A stretch of DNA of 64,000 nt, taken from positions 1-64,000 of the forward strand of contig JAJJLU010003484.1 of assembly GCA_023807065.1 (NCBI GenBank), written 5' to 3'. This DNA is from Isotricha intestinalis (taxonomy: Eukaryota; Ciliophora; Litostomatea; Vestibuliferida; Isotrichidae). Made by a program: the position numbers and the translations under genes. A model generated the notes under the pieces. It was not told where the DNA came from, made no database searches, and was given only the letters and a program-made list of their open reading frames with translations. Shown one piece after another: positions 1 through 8,776 of this stretch. Each line of letters begins with the position of its first letter. Position 1 is the first letter of the stretch.

Positions 1-289
1 GCCCCAAAATAAAAAATTATTGTCAATAATATTAAATTTATTTATTAATGAAATTTTTTTAAATTGTCTAATAATTTTATAAAAATTAATTATATATTTT
101 ATATATCTGATATAATTTAAAAATTATATTATACTCATTCTAATCAATATTTTCTCAAAATCATACTAATTTATATATAAAAAAGAATATTAAGAGTATC
201 ATCTTAATCATAATTAATTTTTATTGAATGATATTTTTAAATTATTTTTTTATTATTATTTTATAAAATTATACTTATTAATTTTTTTA
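1..289. other. AT-rich leader; possible chromosome-end remnant
   Basis: No gene is seen before the PPIL2-like gene. Bases 2-9 are CCCCAAAA, which equals one unit of the C4A4 telomere repeat known from some ciliates. A CCCC run is very rare in the rest of this window. One unit is not proof of a telomere. Confidence 0.25.
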
Positions 290-2095
290 ATGGGTAGAAA
301 AAAAAATAATAGAGATAAACTATTTCAAACATATGAAGAATTGTGTATGAAATGGTCTGAAGATAAAATCAAAATTGATAATAATTTAAAATATTTACCA
401 TTTAATTATTGTAGTTTATCATTAATGCCTTTTGAGGATGCAGTTTGTGATGAAAAAGGAAATATTTTTGAAAATAAATATATTATTCCTTATATCGCTA
501 AATTTCATAAAAATCCAATTACAGGAAATAATATTTCAGTTAAAGAATTAGTCCATTTAAATATTAAAAAAGGAAACAATGGAAATTTATTATGTCCTAT
601 TTCTTTAAAAGAATTGAATTTCAATATGAAAATAATTGCAATAAAAGAAACAGGAAATGTATATTCTTATGATGTTTATCAAAAGTTAAATAAAGATATT
701 AATAATTACAAAGATTTATTAACAGATATTCCCTTTAAAAAAGAAAATGTTATATTATTAAATGATCCTAATCATAAAAAATTAATTCCAACATTTGAAT
801 ATATTAAACATAAAAATGAAGTAATATTTATTACTAAACTAGTAAATGAAACGGAGGAACATGAAAAACAAAAAGAAATAAATTTACCTTCAAATTATGA
901 AGAAGTTATAGAAAACTACGAAAATGATAATTCAACTGAAAAACAAAGAAGATTAGAAGTAATTGATATAATAAATAAAAATGAAAATATATTATTTGTA
1001 GATTCATTAAATAAAAAATGTAAAGAAGAATATGAAAATTATTTGAAAATAGAGAAAGAAATTGAAGAATTATTATATGAAAGCAAAGTTTCAATTAATG
1101 AAATAAAATCTAAAATTGATATATCTTCTAATTGTTTTTTATATCATTTAAAACAAAATGATAATTGGAAAAAATATTATCATAATAATAAAAGTAGGAT
1201 TATATCAAATGGAAAAATGGCTCTTTCATTAACATCAACTCAAATGGAATTAAATACAATTTCATCACAATTAATTCCTTCAGATGATGAATTAAGAATA
1301 ATATATTATAATATTGTAAAAAGTTTACAAAAAAAAGCTTTTGTAAAATTATCTACAAATTTTGGAGATTTAAATTTAGAAATTTTTTGTAATTATGCTC
1401 CAATGGCATCAGAAAATTTTATAGAATTATGTTCTAAAGGTTTATATAATAATACTAAATTTCATAGATTAGTTCATGATTTTATAGTTCAAGGAGGAGA
1501 TATTAAAGAGAATAATATATTCGGCCATAATTTCAAAGATGAATTCAACAACAAAGTTTCTCATAGCCAAAAAGGAATATTAAGTATGGCTAACTCAGGA
1601 AAAAATTCAAATAATACTCAATTTTTTTTCACTTTAGAAAATAACAAAGCAAATAATTTAGATAATAAACATACAATTTTTGGTAGAGTAGTCGGAGGAA
1701 TTCAAACTTTAGATTTAATTAATCATATTAAAATTAATAAATTTACAAAAGAAGTTCCTTTGAATGATATAATTATTACTAATACTGAAGTTTATAATAA
1801 TCCATTTAGAGAAGTTATTAGAGATATTATGTGGAAAGAAATAAAAGAAAAGTTTGGAATCACTAAAAATAATAATGAAGAAAAAAATGAAAAATTTTCT
1901 GATTATTTCAATAAATTAATTAAAGATGAAAAAAACACAAGTTCAGTGGGAAAATATTTAAATAAAAAAAGAAAGTTAATTCAAACAAATGATGAAGATT
2001 ATCAAAAAAAAATTCAAAAATTTAAAGAATCTGAAGGTATTTATTTACAAGAAAATAATTATAAAAATAAAAGAGAAGCATTTGAAAATTGGTGA
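290..2095 (+). CDS. U-box/cyclophilin peptidyl-prolyl isomerase, PPIL2-like
   Basis: This 601-residue protein has the PPIL2/Cyp60 architecture. An N-terminal MGRKKNNRDK leader is followed by a double U-box-like region (FNYCSLSLMPFEDAVC, then LCPISLKELNF), a charged linker, and a cyclophilin domain at about residues 355-510 (FGDLNLEIF, FHRLVHDFIVQGGD, MANSGK, QFFFTL, KHTIFGRV). The catalytic Arg in FHR and the Gln of QGGD are kept; the usual Trp before the DGKH-type loop is replaced. PPIL2 homologues act in the spliceosome and as U-box ubiquitin ligases. I start at the ATG at 290, which gives the family's usual first residues; an in-frame ATG at 224 would add a hydrophobic leader unlike the family. 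The stop is TGA. Confidence 0.9.
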   Translation: MGRKKNNRDKLFQTYEELCMKWSEDKIKIDNNLKYLPFNYCSLSLMPFEDAVCDEKGNIFENKYIIPYIAKFHKNPITGNNISVKELVHLNIKKGNNGNLLCPISLKELNFNMKIIAIKETGNVYSYDVYQKLNKDINNYKDLLTDIPFKKENVILLNDPNHKKLIPTFEYIKHKNEVIFITKLVNETEEHEKQKEINLPSNYEEVIENYENDNSTEKQRRLEVIDIINKNENILFVDSLNKKCKEEYENYLKIEKEIEELLYESKVSINEIKSKIDISSNCFLYHLKQNDNWKKYYHNNKSRIISNGKMALSLTSTQMELNTISSQLIPSDDELRIIYYNIVKSLQKKAFVKLSTNFGDLNLEIFCNYAPMASENFIELCSKGLYNNTKFHRLVHDFIVQGGDIKENNIFGHNFKDEFNNKVSHSQKGILSMANSGKNSNNTQFFFTLENNKANNLDNKHTIFGRVVGGIQTLDLINHIKINKFTKEVPLNDIIITNTEVYNNPFREVIRDIMWKEIKEKFGITKNNNEEKNEKFSDYFNKLIKDEKNTSSVGKYLNKKRKLIQTNDEDYQKKIQKFKESEGIYLQENNYKNKREAFENW

Positions 2096-2351
2096 ATTAA
2101 TTATAAATAATATATTTTATTATTTGATATTAAATTATATTTCATTAAATTTATAAAATTAATTAAAGACGAAACAATTTTTACATTTAACTTAAAAATT
2201 TGAAACTACAATTCAAAATAATGTTATCAGATTAAATCCAGGATAAACAATAAATTTTATTAATTGTCTTTCTTATGTAACTATAATAATTTATTAACAA
2301 TTTAATATATTAATAAAGATTTAGATATAACATATTATATAATTTGCCTTT

Positions 2352-2999
2352 TTAATATATGTTCTTTTTTTTTTCACATGTTAAAGATTTTTTATGTTGA
2401 TTCAGATTTTTATTATTTGTATGGGAATTATATTGTGATGATGTTGATATACTCATATATTTACTACATTCATTTAAAAGTTTTTTTAAATAAATTAATT
2501 TATCTAAAATTTGAAATGATGATTGTTCTAAATCAACAGATAATTTATCATGAATTTTTTTACTTTCTATTTTTAAAATCATATTATTTTTTTTATATTG
2601 ATATTCCTTTTTATAATATTCTTTCTCATTTTCCAAATTTTTATAGATAGATATATATTTTTTATTTAAAGAATCTATTCTTTCATTATGTTTTATTCTT
2701 TCATTTTCAAATTCAGGAAGTTTAGAAATTAACTTATTAAAGTTTAATTTTTTAATTTCTAAAATTTTTTGTAAATTATTAATTTGATATTCGCTTGATG
2801 ATATTAAATTTTTATATAATTGAATTTCACTATTTTCTTCTTTTTTATTAGTATAAATACTTGGTAATTGAGTTTCAGGTAAAAAACCATTTAAACTATT
2901 TTTATTTGATAAATCAGTTTCTTTAAATAGAGAATTTCCAAAATTAAATGAAGGAACTGAAGGACTTAATTTCATTTTTTTAAGATTAACCATTTTCAT
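2352..2999 (-). CDS. Small coiled-coil protein, function unknown
   Basis: About 215 residues from the MKMVNLKK start; an upstream in-frame ATG (to 3080) would add a hydrophobic stretch overlapping the intergenic DNA and is less likely. The N-terminus is Ser/Pro/Asn-rich, followed by a coiled coil (roughly residues 60-190) with charged heptads. It ends in a Lys/Asn-rich tail. It lies downstream of and in the same direction as the two-TM gene at 3089-4666, with a gap of about 90 nt. No family recognised. Confidence 0.6.
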   Translation of the reverse strand: MKMVNLKKMKLSPSVPSFNFGNSLFKETDLSNKNSLNGFLPETQLPSIYTNKKEENSEIQLYKNLISSSEYQINNLQKILEIKKLNFNKLISKLPEFENERIKHNERIDSLNKKYISIYKNLENEKEYYKKEYQYKKNNMILKIESKKIHDKLSVDLEQSSFQILDKLIYLKKLLNECSKYMSISTSSQYNSHTNNKNLNQHKKSLTCEKKKNIY

Positions 3000-3088
3000 T
3001 TTTTTTAAATTTAATTTAAAATAAATTACATATATTTCTTCTAAATAGAATAAAAAAATTTTTATAAATTTAATTATCAAATATTATT

Positions 3089-4666
3089 TTATTTCAGAGA
3101 ACTTCTTTTCCTATTAAGAGGAAGATAACATTTGGTTTTTCTATTAAATGATTCATATTTTTTAGGATTTAATTCTTCAAAACCTTTTAACATCGAAGAA
3201 TTAAATTTATTACGTTTTAAAATTAGATCACTTAGCATTCCATTTATATAATATTCAGTTGTTAATTTTTCTTCAGATAATACTTTTTTTCTAACATTTA
3301 ATAATTGTTCAAAATAATTATTTTGTTTACAATAACATTTATAACAAAAAACATCCAAAAAAGTAATGTTTTTAATTTTAATACTTTTTTTCCATAAATT
3401 ATTTTCCATTAAATTTATTTTAGAAACATTTGTATCATTCATAAAATTATTATATTGAACACTTTGATTTTTTAACTTATTTGAAGTAAGAGGAGTAGAA
3501 GGAGGATTTAAAATTCCAGTTAAATTTTGTGAAGTAATTCCCTTGGTTGAAGATTTTTTTCCAAATTTTCCTGTTTTTTTTAAAACATCAAATCTCAAAT
3601 CTGAAATTAATGTAAATTCATGAATAAAATAATTGATAAAATAACCAATGCCCATAATTATTTTACTGATACCACTAATACTTGCAGAAACATCTTGAAT
3701 TTTTTGATAAGTTCTATCATAAACTCCAGCTTGATTTCCCATCCAAAAATAAAATACACCATAAATCCCAGTATTTGCTTTATCATTTATAAATTTTTCG
3801 TTTACATCTAAAGCAAAAGAATAAATATCAGTTTTTTCATTAAATATAATTCCAGAATGTGTTGCAATACTAATTGGTTTATAATTTAAATTATTTATTG
3901 TATATGATTCTAAAATTATTTGATTTCTTATTTTATTAAAAAATCTACTAAGTGGAGAATGATAATTAGTAACATCTACATATTGATCTATAAAATATAT
4001 AGCAAAACTAAAAGTTCTTAAAGCAAAATCATCTGAATCATTAATATTATAGCAATTAGTTACTTCTTCATCTGAATTATTCTGACATCTCATAAGAAAA
4101 AGTCCATAAGTATTTGAATTTGGATTTGAATTACCATGAGCTAATACAGGATATTTAAAATTAATATCATTTTTTTCAATTAATTTTTTTTTTTTTGAAT
4201 CATAATATTTTTGAATACACATTCCTTGTTCAAAAGATGATTTATAATAATCATTTAAATAATCCTTTAAATTATTAATATCAGATTTTATACAAGGACC
4301 ATAAATCCAATGATTATAGAAAGACATATTAGAATTTTCTTTTATTATATCTATATTTTCTTCAACTCCATAAATTGAAAAAGCTCTGTTATCATACAAT
4401 ATATTATTTTCTTCTCCAGTGACAATAAAATGAAATATTCCAGATGAATTTAAAGGAAAAAAACCTGTGTCGGATAAAAATTTATTATAGAAAAATGAAG
4501 TTGGATTTAACTTTAATATAAAATTTAATGAAAATACAGTACTTAAAGATGTTATTACAAAATATGCAATTAGTGTTAAAAAACCTGATATTTTAGAAGA
4601 GTGTCTGTCTCCATTTTTATAATATAATGTTATTGGAGGAGATAGTTTATCACATGATTTTATCAT
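3089..4666 (-). CDS. Two-TM ciliate-type membrane protein
   Basis: 525 residues. After the start SCDKLSPPITLYYKNG comes a first membrane segment at about 25-50 (GFLTLIAYFVITSLSTVFSL). A roughly 280-residue non-cytosolic region with several Cys follows, then a second membrane segment near 335-355 (IMGIGYFINYFIHEF), and a basic Ser/Asn-rich tail. The pattern of 'SPPITLYYNG...SGFLT...' plus two distant TMs resembles a large ciliate family of putative transmembrane proteins, recalled from general knowledge and not searched. No enzymatic motif is visible and the function is unknown. Confidence 0.75.
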   Translation of the reverse strand: MIKSCDKLSPPITLYYKNGDRHSSKISGFLTLIAYFVITSLSTVFSLNFILKLNPTSFFYNKFLSDTGFFPLNSSGIFHFIVTGEENNILYDNRAFSIYGVEENIDIIKENSNMSFYNHWIYGPCIKSDINNLKDYLNDYYKSSFEQGMCIQKYYDSKKKKLIEKNDINFKYPVLAHGNSNPNSNTYGLFLMRCQNNSDEEVTNCYNINDSDDFALRTFSFAIYFIDQYVDVTNYHSPLSRFFNKIRNQIILESYTINNLNYKPISIATHSGIIFNEKTDIYSFALDVNEKFINDKANTGIYGVFYFWMGNQAGVYDRTYQKIQDVSASISGISKIIMGIGYFINYFIHEFTLISDLRFDVLKKTGKFGKKSSTKGITSQNLTGILNPPSTPLTSNKLKNQSVQYNNFMNDTNVSKINLMENNLWKKSIKIKNITFLDVFCYKCYCKQNNYFEQLLNVRKKVLSEEKLTTEYYINGMLSDLILKRNKFNSSMLKGFEELNPKKYESFNRKTKCYLPLNRKRSSLK

Positions 4667-4892
4667 CTTTATTTTTGTTTATTATAATATTTTTTATTAT
4701 AATAATTTTATTTTTATAAGAATTATATATTAATTAAAAATATATTTAATCTATATTTTAATTTAAAAATTAAATATGCAATAAGATATATATATATTTA
4801 AAAAAATCATAACATTTGCTTTAATTAATTGTATTTATAAACAAATCTAGAACACTTATATATATCATTAAAAAATCATATATATTAAATAC

Positions 4893-6491
4893 TCAATTTT
4901 TTAAAAGAATTTTAAAATCATTTTGATTGACAAAAATGTCACTGATTAATTTTGTTGTTAAAGGTTTCTGATAAAAACCATTAGCTTTACATTCATTTAT
5001 ATTCACACTTCCACTACTTAAAATATAAATTTTAATATCACTTAATTCAACACTATTTTTAATAATAGAGCATGTTGTGCTTCCATCAATAAAAGGCATA
5101 TTTTTATCTATAAATAATACTTTTATTGAATTATCCATTATAAAATTTTTGTATACAATATATAAGCATTCTATTCCATTTGGACAAATTAATATTTCTG
5201 GAGTTTGAAATATTTTACTTTTTGATTTAAAATATTTATGAAGAGAATTTCTAGTTGATAAAGCAGTATATCTATCATCATCACAAATTAAAATTTTAAA
5301 ATTTTTTTGTTCAAAATCTCGACTTCTTTTATAATCATTTGACACTGTAAAAGACCTTGAATTATTAATAACTTGAAAATTAAGTAATTTTTTATTGACC
5401 GAAGTTTTTAGTTTAAAACTTGAACTAATTTTTTTCTTTAATTTTGGATATACAGTATGATGATTTTTTTTTCCTAGAGAAGTATTAGTTCTAAATTGAA
5501 TTATTGTAGGTTTTTTACTAAAAGTTTTACAAAATTTTATTGATTCATCATTACCATTATGAATATTAACAATGTTAACATGACTATTAATATTATTTTC
5601 AGTAAAACTTGGATTAGAATCTTTATTACCAGAATTAATTTCACTAATTAATTGTTTTAAATTATCACTTAAAATAAAAGTAGGATCAATAATATTATAA
5701 TCATCTAATTCAAACCAAAATTTTGAGCCAACTCCTTTTTCACTTTCATATTTTAATTCAGAACCACAATAATTTAAAATTTCTTTAGTAATATATAAAC
5801 CTAATCCTGATCCATTTTTATTTAAATATTGATTATTTTTTAACATATGAAAAGGAGTATTTATATCATTCATTTCATTTTTTGAAAATCCAACTCCAGA
5901 ATCAGAAATTGTAATTTTTATTTTATTATTTAATTTTTCAGCTGATAATTTAATAAATCCTTTTATTGTAAATTTATATGAATTTGATAGTAAATTTATA
6001 ATTACTTGTTTAAATTTTACTTGACCAATAGAAGTTATTTTTTTATTAAAAGGAATTTGAAAAGATTTTTCAATTTTTATATTTTTTTTTTCAAAATTAC
6101 ATCTTGATTCAAACATTTTGGCACAAAAATTTAAAGCTTCAATAGCGTTAAATTGTTCAATTTTATCATTAATAAAATGTAATTTATTAACTTGTTCTTC
6201 TTTAGATAATCTATTTATATCAAAAATTAAATTCATACCAAAATCACATAAAGATTTTAAAAAATTTTTACTTTTTTCTGGTGTTAAAGAATCTCTGGTT
6301 TCATTATCATTACAACTATCATTTGCATTTATTATAATTTGACTGTTTTCTATAAAACTCGTTATTGAAATTAATATATTTTTTATTTCATGTGCACATT
6401 TTGCAAGATATAAACTTTTAATTTTATATTCTTCTATAATTTTATCATTCTCAATTACCAAATTATTTTTCTCTATAATTTGATTTGACAT
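4893..6491 (-). CDS. Soluble hybrid sensor histidine kinase with receiver domain
   Basis: 532 residues. The H-box is at about residue 34 (CAHEIKNILISI). The HATPase domain spans about 135-265 with N-box IINLLSNSYKF, G1 DSGVG and G2 GSGLGLYI. The C-terminal receiver domain (about 400-525) has the acidic pair CDDD, phospho-acceptor Asp in FIDKNMPFIDG and the conserved Lys in YQKPL. All catalytic residues are present, so autophosphorylation followed by intramolecular phosphotransfer is expected. No PAS, GAF or membrane segment precedes the H-box, so the signal input is unknown; it may act as a cytosolic relay or be paired with a separate sensor. The stop is TGA. Confidence 0.92.
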   Translation of the reverse strand: MSNQIIEKNNLVIENDKIIEEYKIKSLYLAKCAHEIKNILISITSFIENSQIIINANDSCNDNETRDSLTPEKSKNFLKSLCDFGMNLIFDINRLSKEEQVNKLHFINDKIEQFNAIEALNFCAKMFESRCNFEKKNIKIEKSFQIPFNKKITSIGQVKFKQVIINLLSNSYKFTIKGFIKLSAEKLNNKIKITISDSGVGFSKNEMNDINTPFHMLKNNQYLNKNGSGLGLYITKEILNYCGSELKYESEKGVGSKFWFELDDYNIIDPTFILSDNLKQLISEINSGNKDSNPSFTENNINSHVNIVNIHNGNDESIKFCKTFSKKPTIIQFRTNTSLGKKNHHTVYPKLKKKISSSFKLKTSVNKKLLNFQVINNSRSFTVSNDYKRSRDFEQKNFKILICDDDRYTALSTRNSLHKYFKSKSKIFQTPEILICPNGIECLYIVYKNFIMDNSIKVLFIDKNMPFIDGSTTCSIIKNSVELSDIKIYILSSGSVNINECKANGFYQKPLTTKLISDIFVNQNDFKILLKN

Positions 6492-6593
6492 TTATAAAAG
6501 TTAATTATAATATAAAAAAACAATTCAAAAAATAATTTAACAAATATTAAATAAAAATTGGAAAAAAAAGAATAAAAAATTAGAAATTTCAAA

Positions 6594-6719
6594 TCATTCT
6601 AAATGTATTTTTATATAATTGTTGACATCTCTTTCTAATTCAATGTTCTCTTTTTTAATTAATTCTTTAATTAAATCATCATTAAAATCTAATATTAAAT
6701 TTTGAATATTTAATTTCAT
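6594..6719 (-). CDS. Possible 41-residue microprotein
   Basis: A short ATG-initiated frame beginning MKLNIQNLILDF and ending in YIKIHLE before TGA. Codons are rich in GAA/GAT/AAA and look coding. It could be a free microprotein or the last exon of a gene whose upstream exon I could not find. The flanks, 6492-6593 and 6720-7044, hold only AT-rich DNA with no gene I can support. Confidence 0.3.
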   Translation of the reverse strand: MKLNIQNLILDFNDDLIKELIKKENIELERDVNNYIKIHLE

Positions 6720-7044
6720 AATATCCTTATTATATTATAAATAAAATAAACTTAGTTCAAACATGAATAATAATAAAATCATTATTTTAAATAAAATCCA
6801 TTTTTCAAATCATTCTAGAAGAAATATATAATTTTTTTTTTTCCACAATTAGAAAAAAAAATTTAAAAAAAATAATTATTAATTAATTTTATAAATTAAA
6901 TGGAAAAAGAAATTGATGATATTTTTAATTAAATAATAAATAATTAATAATATGTAAAATAAAAAAAGGTATTTTTATGAATAAATAAAATTATAAGTTT
7001 ATAAATTTAAAAAATTATTATAAATAAATAATATGTAGAAAAAT

Positions 7045-8652
7045 TTATAATCCTTTTGTATTCCTTAAAAAATTAATTTGTCCATCACAAATTTTTTTAT
7101 TTAATCTAATAATTAAACTTTCAGGTTGTTTTAAATGAAAGAATTCTCCATCAACATTTAAATAAACTTTATTTAAATATTCAATTTCATTATAATTAGG
7201 TTCAGACTTAAATTTGAAAATAAAAGGTCCTTTACCTTGATATAATTTTTGTGCATAACCACCATTAAATCTTTCTAAAGCTAATTTTATTCCACTACCA
7301 TAAGTAAAAAATTCAATAATTTTATCATCATATTTTTGTTCTGAATTATATTGTTTTAAAATTTCTTTTTTATATTTTTTATATTCATCACCTTGTAAAT
7401 CAGCAATTTTAATTGCAATATGTGATGAATTTCCCCATATATTTCTAGTCCCTCCCATATAAAAATTTATATTTTGACATATCATATCAACGGGATTATC
7501 TTTTAAAATAACTTCTTTTATTTGTTTTTCACTTAAATCTTCATTTTCTAATACACCAAAAATAATTTTTTTTTTTGCTTGTTCTAAATAATCAATACTA
7601 TTATTTAAAATATTATTATTATTTAATTTATAATCTACATTATTATTATTCAGATCATTATCTTCACATTCATCAATAACATAAAAACCTTCTAAAACTT
7701 GATTTAAATATATATCACTTTGACAACAAATATATCTTTTAAAAGATTCCCAAAAATAAACAAATTTATTCATACATCTACTATTACTTCTATTTCTTTC
7801 AAAATTATATCCAATTTTAGCATCAAATCCAATTGACATATAATTAATAAAACTTTTTTTAAATAATAATAATTTCCTTCCTTGATTATCACATTTAATC
7901 CTTTCTCCATAAGAGATAATATCATTAATACTTCCTTCAGCTTTTATTTTTGTTATAATTTCCCAAATATCAATTTTACATTCTTCAGCAATAAAATAAG
8001 TATATAATATTCGATGAAGATATTTAATTTTATTTCCAATTTGAACTGTATTTCCAAATCCAGTTGCATTGCTTAAATCATTTCCAGTTCCAAGAGGAAT
8101 AGAACCAAAAATACATTTTGATAAATTTATTTTTTTATCATATAAATCTTCAATTAATCTTAATGTAGTTCCATCTCCTCCTCCAATTAAAATCTTTAAA
8201 AAATTTTTTTCATAATTATTTAAATAATCAATAATAAAGTTTTTACCCTTTTCAAAATCTTTTTTATTTAATATATTAAAAATTATAGTTGAAAAAGAAG
8301 TTTGTGCATTATATGGAGCAGGATGAAAAGAAACTTTAATATCATTACCATTTTCAAATATTTCTGATTGAGTTATTTCATTTTCTAAATCTTGAAATGT
8401 TATAACATTATAATCAGGTATCGATTTATCTTTGTGTTCTTGAGATAAATTTAATATTGTATTTCCTTCTTGAGAACCCGATAATGGATTTATAAATAAT
8501 ACTAATAAAAAACCATTTGAAGAAAAATGTTCTTTTAATGGAAAAGATAAGTTATCAAAATCAAATGATATAGTATTTGTATCTTCTGTTTTCATTAAAT
8601 TCAATGATGTAGATATTGAATCGATTTCTTTTTCTAATAAATTATCTTCCAT
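7045..8652 (-). CDS. Diacylglycerol-kinase-like lipid kinase
   Basis: 535 residues. The DAGKc catalytic fold starts near residue 45 (FINPLSGSQEGN). It has the glycine-rich ATP motif LIGGGDGTTLRLIEDL at about 155 and GSIPLGTGNDLSNATGFG at about 185, both diagnostic of the family. The accessory domain follows (INYMSIGFDAKIGYNFE, then MGGTRNIWGN) up to the C-terminus near 530. There are no C1 or PH domains, so this is a minimal DGK. The predicted reaction is ATP-dependent phosphorylation of diacylglycerol to phosphatidate. It lies next to the histidine kinase in the same direction but with a gap of about 550 nt, so separate transcription is likely. Confidence 0.9.
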   Translation of the reverse strand: MEDNLLEKEIDSISTSLNLMKTEDTNTISFDFDNLSFPLKEHFSSNGFLLVLFINPLSGSQEGNTILNLSQEHKDKSIPDYNVITFQDLENEITQSEIFENGNDIKVSFHPAPYNAQTSFSTIIFNILNKKDFEKGKNFIIDYLNNYEKNFLKILIGGGDGTTLRLIEDLYDKKINLSKCIFGSIPLGTGNDLSNATGFGNTVQIGNKIKYLHRILYTYFIAEECKIDIWEIITKIKAEGSINDIISYGERIKCDNQGRKLLLFKKSFINYMSIGFDAKIGYNFERNRSNSRCMNKFVYFWESFKRYICCQSDIYLNQVLEGFYVIDECEDNDLNNNNVDYKLNNNNILNNSIDYLEQAKKKIIFGVLENEDLSEKQIKEVILKDNPVDMICQNINFYMGGTRNIWGNSSHIAIKIADLQGDEYKKYKKEILKQYNSEQKYDDKIIEFFTYGSGIKLALERFNGGYAQKLYQGKGPFIFKFKSEPNYNEIEYLNKVYLNVDGEFFHLKQPESLIIRLNKKICDGQINFLRNTKGL

Positions 8653-8776
8653 GAACTAAATTAATATTTTATTCATTTTAGAAAATTAAAAAAATTAAAT
8701 TGGAAAAACAGAAAAGAGAAAACTAAATTTTAATTAATATTTAATTAATAATTATTTTTTTTCAAAAAAAAATAAA

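Noticed and set aside
224..289. Upstream ATG for the PPIL2-like gene
   Set aside because: It would add a hydrophobic 22-residue leader unlike the family; the MGRKK start fits.
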